Made by a program: the position numbers and the translations under genes. This document shows, in pieces, positions 1-4,742 of a stretch of 5,861 nucleotides of DNA (within the stretch, counting starts at the first letter, position 1; the number at the start of each line of letters is the position of its first letter). This stretch comes from Alphaproteobacteria bacterium. GTDB taxonomy: Bacteria; Pseudomonadota; Alphaproteobacteria; Acetobacterales; Acetobacteraceae. Under the pieces are notes generated by a model that saw nothing but the letters and a program-made list of their open reading frames with translations, did no database searches and was not told the origin of the DNA. Where the stretch lies: contig JAAFHD010000246.1 in NCBI GenBank assembly GCA_013298245.1, forward strand, positions 1-5,861, in the 5' to 3' direction.

Positions 1-78
1 CGGGTGGTGGAGGTGCCGACGACGCGGGAGTTGGAAGACCGGGAGCACCGGGTGGTGACTGTGGCGGAGCTGGTGTGA
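1..78 (+). CDS. C-terminal end of an unrecognised protein (partial, truncated by window edge)
   Basis: Frame 1 is open from the first base to a TGA at 76-78 and gives 25 residues ending in ...VVTVAELV. Almost every codon ends in G or C, as in the clear genes of this window, which supports real coding. The tail is rich in Val, Glu and Arg, with no cysteine and no membrane segment. It is too short for a family assignment and I do not recognise it. The gene is followed by a non-coding repeat region, and no classical terminator (hairpin plus T-run) follows the stop. The next gene is on the other strand, so this one ends its transcription unit. Confidence 0.6.
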   Translation, partial: RVVEVPTTRELEDREHRVVTVAELV

Positions 79-128
79 TGGTGCGGCTTGCGACAAATTC
101 CCGGCCGGGTTTGGGCGCGGAGGGAATT

Positions 129-224
129 CCTTACGATCTTACGGCCTTGCCGGGCGTTGGCGGACGAAATGCCTTACTGCCTTACCATCTTGCGATCTTA
201 CCTGGCGGCGTTTTGGCGGTACGA
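129..224. repeat. Two imperfect copies of a composite octamer-array repeat
   Basis: Copy 1 (129-167) has three consecutive octamers of form YCTTRCNN (CCTTACGA, TCTTACGG, CCTTGCCG), then GGCG, TTGGCGG and ACGA. Copy 2 (172-224) has four octamers (CCTTACTG, CCTTACCA, TCTTGCGA, TCTTACCT), then GGCGGCG, TTTTGGCGG, T and ACGA. The copies share architecture and order but differ in octamer number and in small insertions, so this looks like a duplicated, slippage-prone module. The function is unknown. It could be an array of protein-binding sites, a degenerate dispersed repeat family, or part of an antisense transcript. Confidence 0.7.
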
Positions 225-259
225 CCAAGGAGCGCGGGGTTCAGGTGGGGCGGATGCGG

Positions 260-306
260 TTGTCAAACAGCGTGAGTTCAATAGGATAAAATAGCTGTTT
301 TGTCAA
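260..306. repeat. Inverted repeat AAACAGC/GCTGTTT with paired TTGTCAA motifs
   Basis: AAACAGC at 265-271 is the exact reverse complement of GCTGTTT at 294-300, separated by 22 AT-rich bases. TTGTCAA occurs twice as a direct repeat, at 260-266 and 300-306, exactly 40 bases apart. Read on the minus strand, both give TTGACA. The one at 301-306 is followed after 17 nt by TATTGA (283-278), a consensus -35 with a moderate -10. On the plus strand, TTGTCA (260-265) is 16 nt from TAGGAT (282-287). It may be an operator or promoter element, or the remains of a mobile element end. No adjacent gene in the window is obviously driven by it. Confidence 0.45.
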
Positions 307-370
307 GGATGTGCGAAGATCGCGTCGACAATGCCGAATGACGCCCGGCTGAAACACGGGCCGTCAGGCC

Positions 371-931
371 TCAACGCCCCAGGCAGGGTTCCAGCACGGC
401 GCGCAGCCGCGCGGCATCCGCGGCACTGACGGAAAGCCTGGCGGTGATGGCCGGCCCACCTGGGCGGGTGTTGCCCTGGGTCCATTCCAGTTGCGCGGCA
501 CCTTGCGCCAAGGGCGTGAGCAGGCGCTGCAATTCCGCCAGCCGCGCCGCATCGCGCCGGCGCGCCGCCGCGATGCTGAAGGTGAAGGCTTCATCCGGCC
601 CGCCGCTGATGGACCCGCTGACCATGGTTTGCATGCGCGCCGTGGCGCCCGCGGCCGTGATGTCCAGCCGTGTGCGCCGGCCGGCGTTCGCATCCGGCCC
701 TTCATAGGCATCGAAATCGAAGACCGGGCGCAGCGTGGCGTGGCGCGTGACCGCCAGGTCCACGGCCAGGACGCCCGTCACCTGCGGGCCGGCATTGGCG
801 GTGCAGAGGAAGGTGAAGCGCGCCGGGCGCTGGTCCGTGCCGGTGCGGGCCTCGGCGGGCAGGGTGAGGGTTTCGGCGCGTTGGGCCAGGGCGGGTGCCA
901 TCATGGCGAGGAGAAGCAGAAGAATGGGCAT
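371..931 (-). CDS. Secreted or periplasmic protein of unknown function (186 aa)
   Basis: The protein begins MPILLLLLAMMAPALAQ, a short Sec signal peptide with a hydrophobic core and an Ala-Leu-Ala cleavage site after residue 16, so the mature protein should be periplasmic or exported. The open frame continues upstream into the Fic gene's antisense frame, but the signal peptide fixes the start at 931. No clear Shine-Dalgarno is visible. The mature part has two cysteines, C43 (FLCTANAG) near the start and C183 (LEPCLGR) at the very end, which could form one disulfide tying the ends together. A FDFDAYEGPDA segment lies at residues 71-81, followed by alternating polar/hydrophobic stretches that suggest beta structure, and an Ala/Arg-rich helix around 121-145. 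I do not recognise the family. It lies 47 nt downstream of the Fic gene on the same strand and may be co-transcribed, though a functional link is not evident. Confidence 0.8.
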   Translation of the reverse strand: MPILLLLLAMMAPALAQRAETLTLPAEARTGTDQRPARFTFLCTANAGPQVTGVLAVDLAVTRHATLRPVFDFDAYEGPDANAGRRTRLDITAAGATARMQTMVSGSISGGPDEAFTFSIAAARRRDAARLAELQRLLTPLAQGAAQLEWTQGNTRPGGPAITARLSVSAADAARLRAVLEPCLGR

Positions 932-954
932 GGGGAGAGCGTATTGTGGCTGCG

Positions 955-980
955 TCCGGAGCGGAAGCGGCGCGGCCGCT
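955..980 (-). other. Two back-to-back hairpins at the Fic/secreted-protein junction
   Basis: AGCGGC (966-971) and GCCGCT (975-980) form a perfect 6-bp stem with a 3-nt loop, reaching into the Fic stop codon (979-981). Directly next to it TCCG (955-958) and CGGA (962-965) form a 4-bp stem with a 3-nt loop. No T-run follows on the minus strand, so this is not a classical terminator. It could be an RNA-processing or attenuation structure between two co-directional genes, or chance in GC-rich sequence. Confidence 0.3.
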
Positions 981-2172
981 ACGTCTCGGGAAACAGGCTC
1001 GGAAACAGCACCTCGATCGCGCGCATCGGAAAGCGCAGCGACACCGCCCCCTTCGGCGTCTCCGACCCCAGAATCCCATCCTGCACCAGCAGCCCCAGCA
1101 CATCCCGCGCGCTGCGCTCGCTGAGGCCGGTGATGCGCGACGCATCGCCGCGCGCCATCTCGCCCTGTTGCAGCACGCGTTCCAGCAGGTGCCAGGCCTC
1201 GGGCCGCCAGCCCCGGCGTTCGGTGTAGAAGCGCAGCCTGGCGTTCAGCGTGTCCAGCGCGAAGAGGCCGGCCATGAAGGTCACCTGGTCGAGGCAGATG
1301 CGCAGGAACCAGGCGGTGAAATCGGCCAGCGCGCGTTGCGACAGGTTGCCGCGGCCGTCCAGGTCGCCCTGCCGGGGCATGTCGGCATGGTCCATCATGC
1401 GCTTGTATTCGCCGCGGCTGTCGATACCGCGTGCCAGCCCGCGCGAGACCGACCACAGCCCATGCGCGCCAATGCCCGCATGCAGCGCCATGGCATGGCT
1501 CATCAGCCGGCTGACGCGGCCATTGCCGTCCAGGAAAGGGTGGATGAAGTTCAGCCGGTGGTGCGCTGCCGCCATCGCCAGGATGCGCCCGCCGGCGCCC
1601 AGGCCCGCCAGCCGGTAGCGATCCTCGAAATGCGCCATGAAGGCGCCGACCACGGCGGGCGAGGGCGGGTGGTGGCGGCCGACGATCACTTCCTCGGCGG
1701 GTTGTGCGCGGAATTGGCCGGGGGTGATGCGCAGGCTTTGCGTCTCGCCACGCACGGTCAGCATGGCCTCGGTGGCGCCTTGGTAGAATTCGCGGTGCAG
1801 CCAGCGGATGAAGGGCGCCGACGCCGGGTCGGGCAGGGTGCCGGCTGCGAATTGGCGGTCGATCTCGCGTTGCAGGCGGATATGCGCGCGGGCTTCCAGT
1901 TGCAGGTCGCGGCGGTCGGGGGCGGCTTCCATCTGGCCGCGCAGGGCGGCTTCGATTTCGCGCGGCGTTGTGTTGTGGCCCTCGATCAGGTTGGAATAAT
2001 AGCAGTTCATGACGCGCACGGCGTCGGCCAGGCCGGCGGCGGAATCGGGGTGCAGGCGCGACCCGAGCGCAGAGGCAGCGCCGGACAGATTGGCCACCAG
2101 GTCCAGGATATGGGGGCCTGCCATGTCCAGCAGGGCCGGTTCCATCCGGGCGGGGGTTTCGGGCGCGGGCAT
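979..2172 (-). CDS. Fic domain protein, class II autoinhibited AMP-transferase type, with C-terminal winged helix
   Basis: 397-residue Fic-family protein. Such enzymes usually transfer AMP from ATP to a hydroxyl side chain of a target protein. The active-site motif [12 protein letters not shown] (residues 211-222) matches HPFx[D/E]GNGRxxR completely: H211 as catalytic base, D215 for metal, R219 and R222 for phosphates. SNLIEG at 60-65 matches the inhibitory helix [S/T]xxxE[G/N] upstream of the Fic core, with E64 as the gating glutamate, so it should be class II, regulated by its own N-terminal helix rather than by a separate antitoxin. A beta-hairpin 'flap' region lies near 160-171 ([11 protein letters not shown]). 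Residues about 325-385 look like a winged helix ([22 protein letters not shown]), which may bind DNA, possibly the gene's own promoter. The frame is open upstream to 2346, but third-position GC falls sharply there (many A/T-ending codons between 2173 and 2245), so the ATG at 2172 is preferred. No good Shine-Dalgarno is visible. The target is unknown. Confidence 0.93.
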   Translation of the reverse strand: MPAPETPARMEPALLDMAGPHILDLVANLSGAASALGSRLHPDSAAGLADAVRVMNCYYSNLIEGHNTTPREIEAALRGQMEAAPDRRDLQLEARAHIRLQREIDRQFAAGTLPDPASAPFIRWLHREFYQGATEAMLTVRGETQSLRITPGQFRAQPAEEVIVGRHHPPSPAVVGAFMAHFEDRYRLAGLGAGGRILAMAAAHHRLNFIHPFLDGNGRVSRLMSHAMALHAGIGAHGLWSVSRGLARGIDSRGEYKRMMDHADMPRQGDLDGRGNLSQRALADFTAWFLRICLDQVTFMAGLFALDTLNARLRFYTERRGWRPEAWHLLERVLQQGEMARGDASRITGLSERSARDVLGLLVQDGILGSETPKGAVSLRFPMRAIEVLFPSLFPET

Positions 2173-2364
2173 TGCCGATGTTTCTGTCGTGGAAGTGACT
2201 GATAACACGGCGGGATCAGCCAGAAAACCAAAAATATCGCCGATCTTGGCGCCGATCCGCACCGCGCCCCTATCCCGTTGAAGCAACGCCGTTTTTCCGC
2301 CCCCCACGCCCGCCCGCCTGCCGATCCCCTCCCGCAACCCGCCCAACTGTTATAATCGTGGCGG
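2173..2364. promoter_or_regulatory. Divergent intergenic region between the Fic gene and the CoA-transferase gene
   Basis: This 192-bp region separates divergent genes and should hold promoters for both. It contains an AT-rich patch (about 2222-2237) and a direct repeat CGCCGATC at 2238-2245 and 2250-2257, with GCCGATCC again at 2320-2327. On the minus strand a possible weak promoter for the Fic gene is TTGGTT, 18 nt, then TGTTAT, about 30 nt before its ATG. This is a guess. The clear + strand promoter is listed separately. Confidence 0.45.
2348..2356 (+). promoter_or_regulatory. Extended -10 promoter (TGTTATAAT) for a leaderless CoA-transferase mRNA
   Basis: A perfect -10 hexamer TATAAT (2351-2356) is preceded by TG and one base (2348-2350), the extended -10 pattern, in an otherwise very GC-rich stretch. 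No -35 match stands 16-18 nt upstream, which extended -10 promoters tolerate. Only 8 nt (CGTGGCGG) separate the hexamer from the ATG at 2365. With the usual 6-8 nt to the start site, transcription begins at 2363-2365, leaving no or at most two bases of leader and no room for a Shine-Dalgarno. Confidence 0.6.
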
Positions 2365-3531
2365 ATGCTCCCACTCACCGGCCTGCGCATCCTCGAACTC
2401 GGCCACTACATCGCCGCCCCCTTCGCCACGCGCCTGCTGGCCGATATGGGTGCGGAGGTCATCAAGATCGAACCGCCCGAGGGCGACCCCGTCCGCGGCT
2501 GGGGCAGCACGCAGAACGGCCATCCTATCTGGTTCAGCGTGCATGGCCGCAACAAGCTCTCGGTCACGCTGGACCTTAAGAACCCGCGCGACCGCGCGCG
2601 CATCCTGGCGCTGGCCGCGAAGTCCGATGCGGTGGTGGAAAACTTCCGCCCCGGCTACCTGGAACGCATCGGGCTCTCCCCGGCCGCCCTGCACGCCGCC
2701 AACCCCAACCTGATCATCGCCCGCATCTCCGGCTACGGCCAGGACGGGCCATACCGCGACAAGCCCGCCTTCGGCGCGATCGGCGAGGCGATGGGCGGGT
2801 TGCGCCACCTGACCGCCAACCCCGGCCAGTCCGAATACCCCCCGCCGCGCTGCGGCGTGTCCATCAGCGACGACCTGGCCGGCATGTACGCCGCCATGGC
2901 CTTGGTGAGCGCCTGCTGGGGCGTGAAGGCGGGCAACCATGCCGGCCGCGTGGTGGATGTGGACCTGGTCAGCAGCGTGTTCTCGCTGATGGAGGGCATG
3001 CTGCCGGAATACGGCTTGTTCGGTTGGGTGCGGCAGCCGCAGGGGGCCGCCATCAAGACCGCCGCACCGACCAACACCTACCCCTGCGCCGATGGCAAAT
3101 GGCTCTGTATCGCCGGCAATTCCGACCTGATCTTCAAGCGCCTGATGACCGCGATCGGGCGCGATGACCTGGGCGCCGACCCACGCATGGCCAACAATGC
3201 CGGCCGCTGCGACAACGCGCCGGAACTCGACGCCGCCATCGCCGACTGGACCCGCACCCGCACCGCCAAGCAGGCCGAGGATGTGCTGGAAGCCGCGGAG
3301 GTCCCGTGCTCGCGCCTCTACGACATGAAGGATTGTGTGGAGGACCCGCATTTCCAGGCCCGCTCCCTGGTCATGCCGGTGCAGGACCCGCTGCTCGGCC
3401 AGGTGCTGCACCCCGCCGCCCCCTTCCGCTTCGATGGCGTCGCGCCCGAGGCCATGGTGCGCTGGACAGGCCCCGCCGCCGGCGCGCACAACGCAAAAAT
3501 ATTCCGCGAATTGCTGGGGGAAGCATCGTGA
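2365..3531 (+). CDS. CaiB/BaiF family III CoA-transferase
   Basis: 388 residues, normal for single-domain family III CoA-transferases, which move CoA between carboxylic acids through an aspartyl anhydride/thioester intermediate and act in the cytoplasm as interlocked dimers. The N-terminus (LTGLRILELGHYIAAPFATR... then LLADMGAEVIKIEPPEGD, residues 24-41) is the family hallmark. ENFRPGYLERIGL (92-104) and ISGYGQDGPY (121-130) are also typical. By alignment with formyl-CoA transferase (GDSNTGMH), the catalytic aspartate is D169 in SDDLAGMYA. The start is fixed by this conserved N-terminus; an ATG in another frame upstream is irrelevant. The promoter lies 8 nt upstream and predicts a leaderless message. 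The stop overlaps the start of the HMG-CoA-lyase-like gene (GTGA), implying coupled translation and a shared pathway. Substrate is inferred only: 3-hydroxy-3-methylglutarate, citramalate or a related diacid with succinyl-CoA as donor would fit the partner gene. Confidence 0.93.
   Translation: MLPLTGLRILELGHYIAAPFATRLLADMGAEVIKIEPPEGDPVRGWGSTQNGHPIWFSVHGRNKLSVTLDLKNPRDRARILALAAKSDAVVENFRPGYLERIGLSPAALHAANPNLIIARISGYGQDGPYRDKPAFGAIGEAMGGLRHLTANPGQSEYPPPRCGVSISDDLAGMYAAMALVSACWGVKAGNHAGRVVDVDLVSSVFSLMEGMLPEYGLFGWVRQPQGAAIKTAAPTNTYPCADGKWLCIAGNSDLIFKRLMTAIGRDDLGADPRMANNAGRCDNAPELDAAIADWTRTRTAKQAEDVLEAAEVPCSRLYDMKDCVEDPHFQARSLVMPVQDPLLGQVLHPAAPFRFDGVAPEAMVRWTGPAAGAHNAKIFRELLGEAS
3516..3523 (+). 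promoter_or_regulatory. Shine-Dalgarno deciding the GTG start of the lyase gene
   Basis: GGGGGAAG at 3516-3523 lies inside the end of the CoA-transferase gene, 4 nt before the GTG at 3528. It is the only start signal near the conserved N-terminus; the next in-frame ATG is at residue 40, too late for the family. Confidence 0.5.
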
Positions 3532-4415
3532 TCCAACTCTCCGAGGTCAGCCCGCGCGACGGCCTGCAGGCGGTGCGCGAATTCGTGCCCACCGAGACCA
3601 AGATCGAACTGGTCCGCCGCGCGCATGCCGCCGGGTTGCGGCGCATGGAGGTGGGCAGCTTCGTCTCGCCCAAGGCGATCCCGCAGATGGTGGACACGGC
3701 GCAGGTGCTGGCCGCGGCGCGCGCGCTGCCGGGGCTGGAATGCACGGTGCTGGTGCCCAACCGGCGCGGCTTTGACGCTGCGTTGGCGAATGGCGCGCAT
3801 CGCCTGGGTTTCTTCATGTCGGTGACGGAGGCGCATAGCCAGGCCAACCTGAACCGCAGCGTGGGCAATGCGCTGGAGGAACTGTCCCAGCTGGTGCGCG
3901 AAACGCCGGTGGGCACGGCCATCCGCTTCAACCTCTCCACCTGCTTCCACTGCCCGTTTGAGGGCGTGGTGGACGAAGCGGCCGTCACACGCCTGGTGGA
4001 CGCCGTGGCACCGCTGCGCGCGGATATGGAAATCGCGCTGTGCGACACGACCGGCAATGCAGCGCCCGACCAGGTCCAGCGCGTGATGACGCGCGCGATC
4101 GCGGCGCATGGCGCGCGCTTCGCCTTCCATGGGCATGACACCTACGGGATGGGTGTGGCCAATTGCGTGGCGGCCTATGAGGCCGGGTGCCGCGTGATTG
4201 ATGCCGCGGCGGGTGGCATCGGCGGCTGCCCTTATGCGCCGGGTGCGACCGGCAATGTCGCGATGGAAGATGTGGTCTGGGCCTGCACCCGCATGGGTGT
4301 CGCGACGGGCGTGGATTGGGCGAAGCTGCTGGTGGCGGCGGATTACGCGGCTGGGATTCCGGGCGCGACGCCGGGCGGGCGGATGCGGGGCGTGCCGGCG
4401 GCGCGCGCCGCCTAA
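3528..4415 (+). CDS. HMG-CoA lyase family enzyme (DRE-TIM barrel acyl-CoA lyase)
   Basis: 295 residues from a GTG start, the usual length for bacterial HMG-CoA lyases, which cleave 3-hydroxy-3-methylglutaryl-CoA to acetyl-CoA and acetoacetate using a divalent metal. Expected residues are all present at the human-enzyme spacing: R10-D11 (SPRDGLQ), E41 (MEVGSFVSPK), the metal pair H201/H203 (FHGHDTYG), catalytic C234 in the signature loop GGIGGCPYAPGATGN, and N243. STCFHCPFEG (137-146) is also typical. The open frame reaches back to 3306, but that part lies in another frame of the CoA-transferase gene and is not coding. GTG is chosen because it sits four residues ahead of the conserved EVSPRDGLQ with a Shine-Dalgarno in place. 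It overlaps the CoA-transferase stop by 4 nt, so both are one operon. Related lyases act on other 3-hydroxy-3-methyl acyl-CoAs, so exact substrate is uncertain. The stop codon overlaps that of the convergent gene. Confidence 0.93.
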   Translation: MIQLSEVSPRDGLQAVREFVPTETKIELVRRAHAAGLRRMEVGSFVSPKAIPQMVDTAQVLAAARALPGLECTVLVPNRRGFDAALANGAHRLGFFMSVTEAHSQANLNRSVGNALEELSQLVRETPVGTAIRFNLSTCFHCPFEGVVDEAAVTRLVDAVAPLRADMEIALCDTTGNAAPDQVQRVMTRAIAAHGARFAFHGHDTYGMGVANCVAAYEAGCRVIDAAAGGIGGCPYAPGATGNVAMEDVVWACTRMGVATGVDWAKLLVAADYAAGIPGATPGGRMRGVPAARAA

Positions 4416-4732
4416 CGCGTGATCCCCGAAATCAGCATCACGCGCTGCGTCCGCCTGCAACTCGGGTCACCCTGGCAGCTTGGGTGCTGCACTGATGCCG
4501 CGCTCCAGGTCAGCCCGACCATGCGGCCGATGGAACGCTCCGCCCGGTTGCAGATATCGAAATCCGCCATCCAGCTGCGCGTCTGCCCAGCCTCGTCGCG
4601 GATGCGCACATAGCAGGCGATGTCGCCATTCTCGGCCGAGAGCACGGTGCCGCGTGCCGGCCCCGGCGTCTGCGCCAGGGCCGGCGCCGCAAGCGCCAGC
4701 ATCGCGGCCAGGTGCCACACCTTGATGGTCAT
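4412..4732 (-). CDS. Small secreted four-cysteine protein of unknown function (106 aa)
   Basis: The start MTIKVWHLAAMLALAAPALAQ is a clear Sec signal peptide, with cleavage expected after residue 20 (Ala-Leu-Ala before Gln). The frame is open further upstream, but that part is antisense-frame sequence of the dehydrogenase gene. The mature protein of about 86 residues has four cysteines (C40, C61, C86, C92), probably two disulfides. Segments GTVLSAENGDIACYVRI, ADFDICNR, VGLTW and VMLISGI alternate as expected for a small beta-barrel. The pattern GDxACYV...AdFxIC...SCxxDPxC resembles, from memory, uncharacterised small secreted proteins in other bacteria; I cannot name the family. It starts 10 nt after the dehydrogenase stop, with a weak GAGG upstream, so it is likely co-transcribed. 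Its stop TAG overlaps the TAA of the convergent lyase gene. Confidence 0.8.
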   Translation of the reverse strand: MTIKVWHLAAMLALAAPALAQTPGPARGTVLSAENGDIACYVRIRDEAGQTRSWMADFDICNRAERSIGRMVGLTWSAASVQHPSCQGDPSCRRTQRVMLISGITR

Positions 4733-4742
4733 CGCCCGCGCC

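Larger units (their letters stand above)
79..370. other. Non-coding region with repeats and promoter-like elements
   Basis: About 290 bases between the + strand gene end and the convergent minus-strand gene end. Short open frames exist here but are not convincing, because their apparent repeats are just translated octamer repeats. The region is less GC-biased than the flanking genes. It holds a composite direct repeat (129-224), an inverted repeat with paired TTGTCAA motifs (260-306), and a weak stem (GCCCG 343-347 with CGGGC 357-361, 9-nt loop) just past the stop of the minus-strand gene ending at 371. That stem has no T-run in either direction, so it is at most a poor terminator. Confidence 0.6.

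Noticed and set aside
100..109. CCCGGCCGGG palindrome followed by TTT after the partial gene
   Set aside because: A 10-bp palindrome with no loop and only three T is not a credible terminator.
75..294. Two overlapping 66-68 codon + strand open frames in the repeat region
   Set aside because: They have no family features, and their internal similarity is only the octamer repeat read in frame.
343..361. GCCCG/CGGGC stem as terminator of the minus-strand secreted-protein gene
   Set aside because: 5-bp stem with a 9-nt loop and no T-run downstream on the minus strand; too weak to call.
895..2202. 435-codon + strand open frame opposite the Fic gene
   Set aside because: Its product is low-complexity (Ala/Gly/Gln/His/Arg rich) with no family features, while the opposite strand encodes a complete Fic protein. 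Long antisense frames are expected at this GC content.
2173..2346. 58-codon N-terminal extension of the Fic frame
   Set aside because: Many A/T-ending codons in its second half and the divergent promoter region argue against coding; family features begin after the ATG at 2172.
2350..3489. 379-codon minus-strand open frame opposite the CoA-transferase gene
   Set aside because: Gly/Ala/His/Val-rich product without recognisable motifs, fully antisense to a clear family III CoA-transferase.
3306..3527. Upstream 74-codon extension of the lyase frame
   Set aside because: It overlaps the end of the CoA-transferase gene in another frame, has a Pro/Arg-rich composition, and the conserved N-terminus plus ribosome site place the start at 3528.
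3318..4460. 380-codon minus-strand open frame opposite the lyase gene
   Set aside because: Arg/His/Ala-rich product with no domain; the + strand frame has all HMG-CoA lyase catalytic residues.
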